This document shows, one piece after another, positions 1 to 19,940 of a stretch of DNA of 64,000 nt. A model generated the notes under the pieces. That model was not told where the DNA came from. It ran no database searches and saw only the letters and a program-made list of their open reading frames with translations. Numbering within the stretch: the stretch's first letter is position 1; every line of letters starts with the position of its first letter. Made by a program: the position numbers and the translations under genes. Origin of the DNA: Glandiceps talaboti (Eukaryota > Hemichordata > Enteropneusta > Spengelidae); assembly GCF_964340395.1 (NCBI RefSeq), contig NC_135569.1, positions 4,230,540 to 4,294,539 on the forward strand. Direction: 5' to 3'.

Positions 1-596
1 TTCATCTCTAACGACATGTACTTTGAATATGACGTAATTAATTAGTATACAATCTTCCAGACTTGAATTAGTCATTGATGAAGCTTAGCATTATAGCAAA
101 AAAAAACATTGAAACAACATAATGTTATCGAGCCCCCCATCCCACCCCCTCCACGGTAGGCCCTGTGACTATCGAGGAGGGGGTGTTGTAAAATATATCA
201 TGGCTTGGAAACAAATCAAATCAAATCAAATCAAATCAAATCGCGCTTGTCATTAACATAATATACAGCACTATCTACGTATACATTTGATGTAATCACG
301 AAAACGCGCAAACTAATCCAGTAAATAAATTGGTAACACAATGTTCAGTATTTCATTTCAAACAATTTACCTTTGAAATGTAATTTAGGAAGGTATTGAG
401 AGATCCTATGTCAATAAAAAATGAAAAACATGTCGGCTCGTCAATCATTTGCCAGCATATATCTTACTCCATTCTCGATGCATTCGGGACAGAATATTCT
501 TACTTCTTTGATCTAAATATGATAAAAAGCAGCAGTTTTCGTAATGTATATTTATGGGCTGGCAACTACGTATCGGTGCATATTGTGTATTTGGAT

Positions 597-633
597 TGAC
601 TGACTGACTGACTGACTGACTGACTGACTGACT
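597..633. repeat. TGAC tetranucleotide microsatellite
   Basis: About nine consecutive TGAC units follow a unique sequence. No gene is evident next to it. Confidence 0.9.
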
Positions 634-670
634 AAGTAACTGACATGTAACAATTTGGTAGGTTCCGAAA

Positions 671-788
671 ATCCAGCACACACAGACAAACAGGAAGGCA
701 GGCAGACATACATACTTTCAGATCTACTTCCAGCACACACAGACAAACAGGAAGGCAGGCAGACATACATACTTTCAGATCTACTTAC
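671..788. repeat. Direct 58-bp duplication
   Basis: A block beginning with CCAGCACACACAGACAAAC and ending in TTTCAGATCTACTT occurs twice back to back with essentially no divergence, which points to a recent tandem duplication. Confidence 0.85.
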
Positions 789-835
789 CTACACTCACGT
801 AATCACATACGCACACGTAGGTATAGGTACGCAGG

Positions 836-955
836 TACATACATACATACATACATACATACATACATACATACATACATGCATACATGCATGCATGCAT
901 GCATGCATGCATGCATGCATACATACATACATACATACATACATACATACATACA

Positions 956-985
<30 letters not shown>
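836..985. repeat. ATAC/ATGC compound microsatellite
   Basis: Long ATAC runs flank a central GCAT block. The Tyr/Ile/His-rich or Met/Tyr/Cys-rich open frames over it are repeat artefacts. Confidence 0.95.
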
Positions 986-986
<1 letters not shown>

Positions 987-1458
987 GTTAAGACGTATAG
1001 GAAAACTCAAATTTCACCCTTTCATTTATCATTTGATTGACACTTGCAGCATCGCCAATGCAGTTCAACATATTCTATAGATTTACCAGGCGTTTAAGTT
1101 TAACTAGACCGTGTCGTCATCTCCAGGGAATCTTACAAACTGTGACATACGCCAATAAGGTCACTTCCATTTTATTCCCCCAGCGATGTGCATCTCTCAT
1201 CCTGGCTGATTGCACCAGAGACGCTCAGCTACCAAAACCAATTAGTTTGCACCTCAGACGCTGATACAACGATACAAACATGGGAAAGAGGGCATATTAC
1301 TCCAAACGTTTGTTGTAACTATAATTACTTTAGGGACTGGGCGTGAAAATTATTACATACGAGAAAGTGTTACTGACGGATACTTTTTTTTTCAGGCAGT
1401 AATGATATTTGTATGTTTGAGCTAATACAGAAAGTGTTTCAAACACTTTTCATGAACA

Positions 1459-1735
1459 TAATGTTATTACCGACGATCTGATTGGTTGAAATGTTAATTT
1501 TTCTTTCAAATAATGTTTTACGGACGATTTGATTGGTAGAATGGTTTTCCTGGAAATTACATTCTAGAATACTGAAATTTTGTGTTGGTTGAAATAGTTT
1601 TTCTAGAGATAATATGCTACTGACGATCTGGTTGGTTGATTGAAATGATTTTGCTGATGATAATATACTACTAACGAGCTGATTGGTTGCAATGGTGTCC
1701 TGTAATATGGTACCGACGATCTGATAGGTTAGCAT
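1459..1735. repeat. Degenerate tandem repeat containing CTGATTGGTTG
   Basis: Five imperfect units, spaced about 40-90 bp, share a core resembling TACCGACGATCTGATTGGTTG near 1469, 1523, 1618, 1673 and 1710. The spacers also share a TTTTCCTG/AATAAT theme. The minus-strand open frame here only reads the repeat, as recurrent TNQIV, and I do not call it a gene. Confidence 0.7.
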
Positions 1736-2610
1736 GGTTTTCCTGAATTTGCTTACAGTAGAGTGGTATTGATTGCATATCTCTTGATGGTAGAAAAGGG
1801 AAAATTGTGTCATCACTAGTATATCTTTTTACACTGCAAACAGTAACTCTGAAACGTTCTTTTTGTTGTTTGATGTACTCTCACTTCATTAATCCGTTTC
1901 CATAGTGATCGAACGTTTGGCTCGTTGAGGGATTTCTGTGAGTGAAATCGATACAGTGCAACGACAATGCATAATTCAAGTCTTGGGGACATCTCGAAGA
2001 TGGAGAAAAAACTGCACAGATGCAGTGACCAAACGAAGCTAATTTTATATATTAAACTCAAATTGAATGTAAAAATTCTCTATTGTGTTCGATTTTCGCG
2101 TGACAGGGGTTAGCTACTGAATTATCGCAGAAAATATTCTTTCGATGCTGTGTCTGGGATTTTCTAATTTCGACGAAAAGGAGAGATCGAGCCAAACCAA
2201 ACACCACTTAAAGTAATTTCAGCCAAACCAGCTTTTAATCATTATAGAGTCACTGGTCAAACTTTAATGACATGTAAATGTATGTATAATTATTGAAATA
2301 TTGCGAATAGAAAACACAACGACATTAAATAATTGTTATATGGTAAGTAATGACGATGGTGCTAGCATTTAGAATCAATCTTAACGTGGAGGATGTGTAG
2401 TAGCTGTACGTAGTCAAACTAGCATATCGTGCTTTTAATAAGGAACAAAAGAATCAACGTGTTTGCCTCCGTGTTCATTCTGCTTACAGTTAACTTACAC
2501 GTAAGTGTATGACGTCATGGATTAGTTAGTCAGGTTCCCGCTAAGACAAATAGGAAATGCGTGACATAGCAAACACTAAATTCTCCATTTACTATTTGCC
2601 TGGCTTTCAG

Positions 2611-2760
2611 AGTGAATTTAGATGGACAAATATTGTGAATGTGTATAATTCATCCGGAAATGACGAAATGAATATTTGGACGAACAACGTTAGTCTTAAT
2701 GCCACTTCAGGAAGTGACGTAGAAAACATGGTGACATGCACCGTGCAGAAACAACCATAG
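2611..2760 (+). CDS. Possible terminal coding exon, product unknown
   Basis: A good acceptor (pyrimidine-rich tract ending CTTTCAG at 2604-2610) is followed by an open frame of 49 codons ending in TAG. It contains SEFRWTNIVNV and several N-x-S/T sequons, and a canonical AATAAA lies 77 bases past the stop (2837-2842). That arrangement suits the last exon of a secreted or surface protein. I see no upstream partner exon and recognise no family, and a chance open frame of this length is quite possible. Confidence 0.25.
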   Translation, partial: SEFRWTNIVNVYNSSGNDEMNIWTNNVSLNATSGSDVENMVTCTVQKQP

Positions 2761-5700
2761 CATAATTCCCTGTAATTGTACAGATCACACGGTGTATGTT
2801 ATTCAGTAATCTTTTGTAAAGCTTAACGGTGATAGTAATAAACTTGGCCATGTGGTGTTATCTGTGTTCCCCTGTCTGAAAGCCCCTTAAAATATTTTGG
2901 ACATAACATGTAATGTGAGGAATCGTTTCACAGACTGTTGTAGGCGGTACATTCTCAGGCCCTAGGACCTTTCAGAAAATACGTACAGATGTTCTGTTTT
3001 TCTAATTTTATCTTTTGTCATCTATCACACACGTATCTCTGCAATCTTGCCTATACAATACGCATAGATTACATCAGGTTCTGATTAAATTAGTGAAATA
3101 TAAATGTATTGTTATTTTTTGATATTTATAAATCACTGTTACCTTACTTCTATCAGTTTATCGACCCATGACGTCATCTGCGATACCTTGACATTTGCCG
3201 CTACCAGCTGTTCAAACTATTCTTATTCATCGGTAGCACAACGGATATACCGTTCGACCTACAGCGGCTTCCTGCGTATTAATATTAATATTAAAGTCAT
3301 CAACGTTAATTCAAACGTGTCTTCATCACCGTAATAAGAGAATACTTGCTCCCGTTGCCCTTCGCAGATGACGGAAATAAGTTATTGAAAGCATCACTAA
3401 AAGTCAACATTGAGTGTGGATAAGAAGCAATATTGATAGCACGTCTGATTACTTAATATTGTGTGCTTCAATCAAATTGCCACTCATCATGTTCTGCTTA
3501 TTAAAATATCGTGGTTCATTGAGTTCACTTAAAGGGTCATAGACCAGCTCTGAATTTTTTTTCTGTATTATTGTAATTTTATATTAAGATTTGCGAATGT
3601 ATTCTACTAACCTACACGGTCATTCATCACTTCTAACCATGATATATATATATTTTTCTCACAATTTTCCGAAAGATCCAGTACTTTATGAGTAAATAAA
3701 TATCGTATGTATTAGTATGATAAAAGTAGTAATGCTTACATATTTTTAAGAACCTCTCTAGATGTTTTTTTATTTATATACAAGTAGGTATATTACTTGA
3801 ATATTAACAGGGACAGGGTCTGTATTTGAAAAGAAAGTTTATAAAGTTCATAAATTTTTCATCCAGCTGGCTTAAGCCAACCACTACTTGTCGGCATGTC
3901 GTTCCTATGCGAAGCTAGCTATGCAGGAAACCTGATGTGTAATCAAAGTCGAAAGTAGAATAGGACCATGATAACTTGTTAGACTCGATAAAATCTTACT
4001 AATATTTATCGTCTGGCGCAACATTAATCCTAACATCACATCATATTGCTACATTTTCTTTGTATGAGTTCCATTTCGGTGATCTCCATCCTTAAAAGGA
4101 TATAGTATCAATCGTATGTAATGTTTGTCGAGCTGCAGACGATAAATATGGCAGTATTTATTTGTCGCGTCATACACGTTATACTTCAGGCTAACTGACT
4201 TTTATTGTCTTATAATATTAATAGTAAAAACTAATTTGCGTATTACAATGACAAAATTATTTGCTGATCCTGGTAAAATCCAATGTCTTCTTCATACTAA
4301 TTCTTAGCAGGAACAGTATTCAAATTTAATCAAGTTGTCTTCAGTTAATTCAATTTTTCAAACGAAAATCTAGAAATGACGTCACATACAAGAGTTCTAA
4401 TGATATGCTGTAATCCGTTCTTACTCCAGATGGTGTAAATGATGAATGTACTTGTACCAAATATGCAAATTTTTCCAGAGTTCTTAATGGCACCTCAGCC
4501 CGAGGGATTGCTTTATCGGAAACCTGTTCCTCGAGTTCACACGCATGCGCACGCAGAACTGCGGTATTTAATCAATAAATCTTGGAATGATAAACCACGC
4601 AATGGCTTCTCAGTCTCAGAAATAAGGCAACATTCATATTTATGTTGAAATTTATATTTAAATTTGACATTACAAGATAGAACAAATGTCTTCTGGCACT
4701 TTGGCAGTATAGTAATTTGATAACGATTTCGGTTCTGCAGTTTTATGGCTTTTCAAATGGCACGTTGTATTGTAAGAAATTCGTTCAAACCTTGGCATTT
4801 AAATGGATGTCACCTTCGCTGACACCGTATTTTACAACCGCTTTCATTTTGCAATTCATATTAGCCCTAAGTACATAACTGAATGCAAATATTTTGTCAT
4901 GACCGCCTTCGCTCGATAATCACTTTTTACATCATGACTTGGCAGTGTTCACGTGGCATAATACATATTTTAGGTTTGAGTGCTTACGCTAATGAAAGGT
5001 AAACAACGCTGAGGAAATTTCGAAGGTAAACTAAATATTACCTCGAGTACTGACATTTACAGATTCTAACAACGACTGTGATTGGTTAAGACAACGTGCG
5101 CCCAATTATGCATTAAAGGAAGGACTGTCGGTAGGATTAATTTTTTAATCTTCTGGGAGACAATACATGTAGTTGATTTTAAAAATTAAAAAACTTAAAT
5201 TCAGAAATGCAGGGAAAAGATAGAAGGAATGTTCAACATGTTCGTGTCCGGGGTTCGTACTACTTACTAGAGTCAAGCAGTGGTGCTATTAAGCCAATAA
5301 TCACACGTCTTTTGAGGAGACACTGAGACCTTGAGATATTGAGAAAAGAAGGTGACAATGAACCTGAATTGTACCTTGCACTTGTAGCAGACGACAAACT
5401 TCAAAGGCGGTAGTATGTCGAGACATAAAGCGCGCCATAATAAACATTCAAGAAATGGTTGTAAATTCTATCTACCTCGCCTACCTGATGATGTAGTACT
5501 TTCGTCCTCAAGCCGTATACTCGTCTTTTTCTCTGTCTTAACCCGACGCCACGCTGTCGATCTCAAACAGGACAATTTCACTCCAAGAAACGTGAGAACG
5601 AACGGTTTCGTTAAATATAATTTCAGAGCTGGGTAAGAAAACTGTCGGAGCACGGCAAATCCCTGTTAGTAGCCACTTGTTCTACACGAACAGTGTCTGT

Positions 5701-6059
5701 CTTGGCGTCCGCTAAGGGTTGCCTGCTACAATGCATCAACTATTAAATTGTGTCTATGTAAATGAATGTGTATAAATCATTCATTACTTAGAATAAGATT
5801 AATATGTGATGAATCAGGCTCCACCTCATCGCGCACAACCATCAGACTCCCTATCTTCGTAGCAAACAAGAAGACGGAATTCATCGTTCACCTGAATGTG
5901 GCGGGAAAGAAATCGTTGAGAAACAGGAACATTTTTCGAGCAATTGATTGAATTACAATTTCTATAAAGGCACAGACTTATTGCTTCAGATAATAACAAA
6001 CTCATTTATTTAATGACCCCCCCCCCACATAATAATGGTCATTTTAATGGTTATGTTTT

Positions 6060-6061
<2 letters not shown>

Positions 6062-6155
<94 letters not shown>
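6062..6155. repeat. GATT tetranucleotide microsatellite
   Basis: About 23 uninterrupted GATT units lie directly beside a relative of the palindromic element described at 28764-29120. Confidence 0.95.
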
Positions 6156-6157
<2 letters not shown>

Positions 6158-6179
6158 TAAAAAAATGAGAAAAACTAAA

Positions 6180-6480
6180 TAAAAATCGTTATTTAGATGG
6201 TATGTACCTTAATTTAGTATCTCATGAATATTAAAACTAAATTTCATAATATCATTTGTAATGCCATGTTTAATCGAAATACAATTGAAGGTTTGTTATT
6301 GTACGTACAATAACAAACATTTTGCACATTAATTCAGTGTTTTACAATTTATTGAGTTAGAAACAACGACTTGATATATGTTCTCCCACATTCAATTTCC
6401 AAGTCGAAAAACATACTAGAGTTGTTTTATGAATTAAAAATCCCTGATAAATAGCTAATATTCATCCAAACCACTTTAAC
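6180..6480. mobile_element. Diverged palindromic element (relative of 28764-29120)
   Basis: It shares the central palindrome GTTATTGTACGTACAATAAC (within 6291-6318) with the element at 28764-29120. It also shares the right-arm order: a GTATTGAGTTA-like segment, AAGT.GAAAAACAT, TTGTTTTAT.AATTAAAAATCC and TCATCC...CCACTTTAAC. The left arm is largely unrecognisable, so this is an older or truncated copy. No coding capacity. Confidence 0.6.
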
Positions 6481-7056
6481 ATTAAACTGACATTATCAGC
6501 ATGAACTTGAGTGGTCCTCTAAATGTCAAGTTAATTCACTAGACTCGAAATTTATATTTCTATGTTAAGTCATAAATATTCATAAGCATATGCAGAAATG
6601 CTTGGCTAAACAATTTATAGCGTTGATTAAATTCAGTACCACGTAATTGAGCTAACAAAAGACTGTTTTCAGACACTAAGGTAAAGTCAATGATGTCACT
6701 TCGGTAACACATACATCACATTTTAATATTGTATGAATTTTCTAATCCGTGGGTAGATAACTTTATCGAAAAAAAGGCATAACATTGCAAAGTGAGTGCC
6801 GTGCCCTGGCCGTGCCGTAATCATATATTAACGTATATTTGTATTGTCTGTGAATTTTGAATGAATTTTTTTTTAATTCTAGGTCTAATGAATGGGCATA
6901 CAATATCATCGGAAATGTTATAGCGAATTGAAGACCGTGACGTAAGTATATCGGTATAACAGAATAATGTTGTAGTTTGAGCTCGAGGTAGTATAATAGT
7001 GTATGTCGTCTTTCTGCGTTTAACGTCATCAGACATGCACACACGCACGCACGCAC

Positions 7057-7116
7057 ATGTATGTATGTATGTATGTATGTATGTATGTATGTATGTATGT
7101 ATGTATGTACGTACGT

Positions 7117-7168
<52 letters not shown>
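7057..7168. repeat. TATG then TG microsatellite
   Basis: A TATG run passes through GTAC units into a TG run. No gene lies over it. Confidence 0.95.
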
Positions 7169-8479
7169 TTATTGTTGTCCCAGGCGATGTTTTATTTCAT
7201 GTCAACTGGTTTCCATTGTACGTCAGGATATTTCGGCAGTATCGATAGTATTGTCATATATCCCAGAATATGAAGGCATAAAATAATAAACATTTAGTAG
7301 GATAGCATCATTCTAATGAACTTCACAATATTTACCTTCCACAATTTTTATTACAATTGTCATTATATAATCATCCACTGCTCAACTAAGTGTATGAAAG
7401 ATAAAAATGTGATTTTATCTACATTCATTTATGGTTCCGAATTCCAGAAATGTGCACAAACTACTGCAAACTACTATTTGTCTTTTGTTCCACCCGACGA
7501 TAGATGGCGCTGTTTTCTGTAGTTACTTCATCAAGTGGCGAAAAATTTGCCCTTCATCCACGCATTTAGCAACTTAACGTCACTATATACTATGTGATAT
7601 ATTATCACAAATACCCATCCGGGTCATTTTGGAATTACGCCAACTTCTGAGTTCAACAATAATGACAAATAATGAAATTGATACCAAGTACTATTCTCTT
7701 CTACATCGTAGTATGATACATTGTAAAATGTTACAAATATATATTATAGTGTGATACATCCTAAAAGTTCTAAAACTGATAATAATTCGTATCTTACGTC
7801 ATATAAACAGGATTTCACGACATAAATACTTATTCTATATATTTCTTTATCCAGGATACTGGACAAATTTTAAATTTGTTAAAATAATTTATTTATAATA
7901 TATGTGTTCATGGTTTTAGCCTATAGTTATCTTTCATCCATTGTGGATCTTACTTTCAGTTTCTCAGTATGGGTTTGACAGCAGTGCGCCCTCATTTCGA
8001 TCATGAAAGACTCCGTCATTATTCAAAATGTCGTCATATTCCGTTTTCGAAAGAATTGTCACAGGGATATCTAAAATCACATGGCATGACATAGAATTTA
8101 GAAGTCAACAAAATGTGGCTAAAATTAAAACAATTTCATGAGTTCCTAAAAATGAAATCATTCGAAACAAAGTATGTAGAATATTTCGACTGGTTAGAAT
8201 GTAACCAGCTTTTGCCGTGAAACACTTTGTGTTACTCTCAAAGTTTGCTATAACTTATTATTCAACAATCATGGCCCTCACTTCCGGTCTAAAAGCTGAC
8301 TCAGAACAGCGCTCCTAGTGGCCAAACTATACAATCTTTTGTCTTTCTGATACTGGAATACGCCTTGTGTTGTCTCTCCACGACAATAATTGATATGATC
8401 CAAATATGTATCATAATGTAAATGAAGACAGTGTATATCCGATAGTTATCTGTCAAATCAGGTGGCGAATTATTTCATA

Positions 8480-15134
<6,655 letters not shown>

Positions 15135-17206
15135 ATCCTGCAATCTTACAAAAGACGAAAAAAAAGGTGTAGCACAACTATAGTTGTTCTTGCTGTTGTG
15201 TCCGAACTTCACATGAGCCGCAAGTACTCTAGCTAGCAGGTTGCCAGTAACATTATGAGGATGGTTGTCTGGAATTCCATAAATAGGCGTTTACCAACAA
15301 TTGCAGTTATGGTTCCCAAACTACCTGGTCCAGCTGTAAGTATGACTACCAGTCAATACTGTTATCATTGAGCTAGGCACTGTATTTTTGCTGTTGCTAT
15401 GGGCGTGGTACTGGTTGTTAGGCACATTATCATTTTTGTGTGACTTTTAGATCAGTTGTTTGTCCCTCAATGTTGTTATCTTTGCAATGGGCCTGTCATT
15501 TGCCTGTTGCTATGGCCATGGTCATTGTTGCTAAGGATATTTTAATTAACTAGATTCACATTTTTGAATGTTTAATAATGCAGAGTTACACATTAAAATA
15601 AGTCAAAGTGAAATGCAACCCTCCCCTAATTCCATCTTCTGAAATATGGCCCTCCTCCGAGGACATATTTGTAAAAAGTGACCCATCTCCAACCCCCCCC
15701 CCCCCCTCCTGAAGGCCCGCTAATCTGCCTGCAGATCTCGTGCTGTGAACTTCGTCTGTTTTACCATGTCACTTCACGTGTGTCGGATACACAATCACCA
15801 CATTAAATTAGGTTATCGTGCCCTTGGTCACAAGCGACGATGTTTCACAGATAAGCAAGAAATATAACCCTGTGATAAGTAAGGTTTGATTACGTAATCA
15901 TAACATGATATCAATATATTTATTTGTTTATCTCTATTGAATCGTGTACCTTGATCCGAACTATGTTGAATGCCCCCTCCGGTGTGTGAATGGGGTATGG
16001 GTGACATCATCTACTCCATGACAATCATACGGGAAGGCCTGGCTCCTCGCAGACCTCTTAAAAACCAAGGTATTGTCATACCACATTTTACAAAAAGGAG
16101 GCCTAGGCCCTGCTCATGTCAAAGCTTAAATATCCGGTCTTCTGTTATTATATGGTTTGCACTATTGTATGGTTTTTGGTGTTTTAAAAAAAAAAAATAA
16201 AAAAAAAATAACGTCGAATATGAATGGAACATATGGTTGCAGTTACTTCAAATCTTTGAGAAGTACTCAGATCTGATTAGTAACATCCTAAAGAAAAACT
16301 CTTTTACGATTTAACATGAAAAGTATACATATTCTAAAAACCTGGGACCAATCACGTATCACATATTTGTTCCAGCTCTAACCGAAGGACCCCCATCTTG
16401 CTTATATAACTGTGCGCAGCTATTTCTACGATTCTCGCCAATATCCCATGATATGATGGGTGTGTTGACATTTTTACATTGTATGCAAAGCAAAGTACAA
16501 ACCGGCTTTTTTCTGTTTCATCTGTCCAGGCAAACACTTTCCTTGGCTGAGACTTACCTTGTGTATATTACTGGGTTGATAGATCTCTCTATATCACTAG
16601 CACTGCCACAGTTTATACCTTTGTGATGTTACCAAATTATATGGTCCGATTGACGCGATCACTTAAAGGGATAGTCTTTAAGATACAGATATTCGTGCCA
16701 CACTATCAGCCAGCACTCATCGTCTGTTAAGAAGCCTGATAGGGCTGGACAATTACAACACGACGTATCTTACAGTCTATATATCAGTCGATCGCTTGCT
16801 TGTTACGTAAGCTGTTTATTGTCAATACACGTGATACGTAACAATTATTGCACTACATATTCGCAGTCCGGAATTCGTTCAATCCAAAGACAACAAAAGC
16901 AAAACACAACTGATGTTTTATTTTTAAAATATTAAATACGAAAAGTTTGACTTGCAATTTCTAGGAACTTATTTATGAGCTGATGGCAGCGAACTACGTT
17001 TTTCTTTCCTTTTAATGCCAACTCCAAACATTGCAAGGTGAACGAACTATTTGTGACGACAAGGTCAACGACCTTTTTGTACATTGATAAGTATGCTGGT
17101 AATGCGTGCAATCCGTTACTTAAAACATTTTCATTTATTTATTTCCAAGGATGACGTACAGGACGAATCGCATTTATGAAAATAAATAGGTAAATAAGTA
17201 GGTAGG

Positions 17207-17308
17207 TACGTGTGTATGTATGTATGTATGTATGTATGTATGTATGTATGTATGTATGTATGTATGTATGTATGTATGTATGTATGTATGTATGTATGTG
17301 TGTGTGTA

Positions 17309-17341
<33 letters not shown>

Positions 17342-17440
17342 ATGTATGTATGTCTGTCTGTGTGTGTGTGTATATGTATGTATGTATGTATGTATGTATG
17401 CATGCATGCATGTATGTATGTATGTATGTCTGCATGTATG

Positions 17441-17474
<34 letters not shown>

Positions 17475-17895
17475 TGTATGTGTGTGTGTATGTATGTATG
17501 TATGTATGTATGTATGTATGTATGTATGTATGTATGTATGTATGTGTGTGTGTATGTATGTATGTATGTATGTATGTATGTTTTTTTTATAGGTTGAATA
17601 TCATCCTCCTTTCGCTCATGTATATGAATGTATGTGTGTGTGTGTGTGTGTGTGTGCGTGTGTGTGTGTGCGTGCGTATGTATGTATGTATGTATGTAGG
17701 TAGGTAGGTAGGTAGGTAGGTAGGTAGGTAGGTGTGTATGTGTGTATGTGTGTGTGTATGTATGTATGTATGTATGTATGTATGTATGTATGTATGTATG
17801 TATGTATGTATGTATGTATGTATGTATGTGTGTATGTATGTATGTATGTATGTATGTATGTATGTATGTATGTATGTATGTATGTATGTATTTTT
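17207..17895. repeat. TGTA/TG compound microsatellite with internal duplication
   Basis: Some 690 bp of TGTA units with TG, TGCA and TAGG interruptions. A unique phrase, TATAGGTTGAATATCATCCTC, appears at about 17589 and again at about 17896, each time directly after a TGTA run, so a unit of roughly 310 bp has been duplicated in tandem. The long Met/Tyr/Val/Cys open frames are artefacts. Confidence 0.9.
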
Positions 17896-18410
17896 ATAGG
17901 TTGAATATCATCCTCCTTTCGCCCATGGTGGTCTTTCATCTTGTGAAGGTTTGTAAATCCCGACATGAATTGTGACTATCTCAGTGCTATGGTCATACTC
18001 AATTAAGAAAGATGTTAAGCAGACGCTGTGCTAAACTTTCCTATTGCAATATATACGGTGTGTGCATGTATTGTAGATTGGGTTAGGTTGAGCCATCCAG
18101 AAATAACAACATGTTCGTGATATGACAGCAGAAACCAAACTTTCCGGTAACTGAGACAGACACAAAGTAAAACTAATGCTGCTACATGTTGATATATATA
18201 AGTTATGGCATTGAATTGAATGAACTTTCTGCCTCTACCGCTTATGATTTAATTAATGCTCTGTGTAAGTGGCGTTTCTGATGACTCCCACGATCTAGCG
18301 GGTGTACATTGTGTGAGTCTTCCAGTGTTTGCATCATCTTGATTATAGGTTGATTATATCTGCACAGTAGAGGCATTGGCTGTCATCAACTTGTGTAATA
18401 TATCACAGGC

Positions 18411-18446
<36 letters not shown>

Positions 18447-19619
18447 AGTTTGGGTTTGTGTTTTACCTTAGCAAGCTGATCGCTCAGTGTTCGCCAAAGT
18501 AGATCGATTACGTGGTGAATACACCCTCATTAAGTTATTCCAACATTTAAGTCGAAATTGCTATAAAAAATGTTTTTCTCCTAAAACTTTCCCTTTACTT
18601 AATAAATTAAAAGTCATCCAATACAATACATAATATTAGAAATCCGGAAAATCATGGAAAAAGTATTCATTTCTTCTGGCCCCTGTGGTCAAACATAGTC
18701 TCTTATGCTGTTTATCTTCTACTGTATCTACGTATGCCCATCCTCAGAAAGTAGAAAATTTTCTTTAAAGACTTAAATACATAATATACCTTATATATTT
18801 TATCCTGGGGTGTATGTATTTACTGTGTCTGAATAGATTTCCTGTAAAGTTAAAGTGTCTTGAAGATTACTGCGAAATAAAATACTATTAGTGAGATCAT
18901 ATCGTATGTCTTACTTCTACTAAATCGATTTTGTTAGATCAGAGTTTAGCTTTATATATGTTTAAGCGCGCTCGGAGCAAATTGAGAGGGGAAATCTGAA
19001 ACTAGACATGTCATTACCGTTATGAAACCAAAGAATGGCTGGTTTGTGTGTGTATTCGATTTCCTCATATGTTGGACCAGTTTTATTTCCTTATATATTT
19101 TTGGAGAGCAACTTACATTTATGGTGAAATTGAATTAAAAGAAGGGTTTTGCAGTTCATAAGTTGTGAAATACGATTTAAAATCATCAAAAACACATGCA
19201 TAGACACTTTGATGACGTATTTATGATAAAGCAGACCATTTTAAAGCTGAAAGGCAGATCTTAACAATTTAAGTCGGTGGCCATCTTGAAAAACGACCGC
19301 CATATTGGATTGTAGAATGGCTAGCGTTATTTTTTGACTCTGACCCTCAGCCAAATTTCACGCTTGTATCAAAATAAAGTGAACGGTTCTGGCCAAAATC
19401 CACTATTATCCAATCCACTAAAAGGGTAGCTGGAACTGTGCAAGTCATTAACATTAATATTATAAAACCATGAGAGGACTGGTTTGTGTCTATGTGATGT
19501 TTAGCAGTTACTGAGTCACTTGAGACTTTCCATTTAGCAATAAATGAGGCACTTAAGACTTTGTCTTGAGCAATAACTCTTTATTCATAACTATATCTAT
19601 ACTGGATAGTTCTATAATA

Positions 19620-19940
19620 TATTAAACCTTATCTCCCAAGGAGTCCAGTGAGGCCAGTCCCTGATGGGTTCAGTGTTAGAAAAACGGATTGCCAGGAGAA
19701 AACCTGTGTTGGTTGGTAGAGTTAACTGAATGACTCTTTTTTCTTCAGTTAAAATAAATTGGATCAAACCCAGACTAGGGTACGAACCACGACGGCAGTG
19801 GTAAGAGGCAAGTGGTTTACACACTCAGCCACCGAAGACCCACATTATAAAGCACGGTCTATCAAACCCAGACTAGGGTACGAACCACGACGGCAGTGGT
19901 AAGAGGCAAGTGGTTTACACACTCAGCCACCGAAGACCTT
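19620..19940 (-). mobile_element. tRNA-related SINE with duplicated tRNA-like part
   Basis: Read on the minus strand, 19763-19842 and 19861-19938 each contain an A-box-like GTGGCTGAGTGTG and a B-box-like GTGGTTCGTACCC, the layout of a tRNA-derived pol III promoter. The two copies are nearly identical, with a period of 98 bp. The body shares CGGATT.CC.GG.GAAAACCTG with a related copy at 45955-46215. Not a functional tRNA gene, since no cloverleaf folds from it by eye. Confidence 0.6.

Larger units (their letters stand above)
1..2610. other. Non-coding region with simple repeats
   Basis: I see no recognisable gene here. It holds an AAATC-type pentanucleotide run (about 211-243), a TGAC run (597-633), a 58-bp sequence present twice in tandem (about 671-788), an ATAC/ATGC block (836-985) and a degenerate CTGATTGG-containing repeat (1459-1735). 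Short open frames in this stretch are translations of these repeats. Confidence 0.6.
2761..8479. other. Intergenic region, no gene recognised
   Basis: Apart from repeats listed separately (GATT run, palindromic element near 6291, TATG/TG run), this stretch shows no open frame that resembles a known family and no chain of phase-consistent exons. A somewhat GC-richer patch around 5400-5640 has open frames on both strands but no protein-like features. Confidence 0.55.

Noticed and set aside
5415-5653. Overlapping open frames on both strands in a GC-richer patch
   Set aside because: No recognisable domain, no convincing splice sites flanking it and no partner exons.
17139-17966. Many long open frames of Met/Tyr/Val/Cys or His/Thr/Tyr/Ile on both strands
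   Set aside because: They are translations of tetranucleotide and dinucleotide repeats with periods that avoid stop codons; the same explains similar frames near 655-1080, 7000-7290, 24534-25361, 27377-27838, 37118-37414 and 60253-60522.
19763-19938. tRNA genes suggested by A/B-box-like motifs
   Set aside because: No complete cloverleaf or anticodon arm can be formed by eye, and the sequence is part of a SINE shared with 45955-46215. No intact tRNA or rRNA gene was found in the window.
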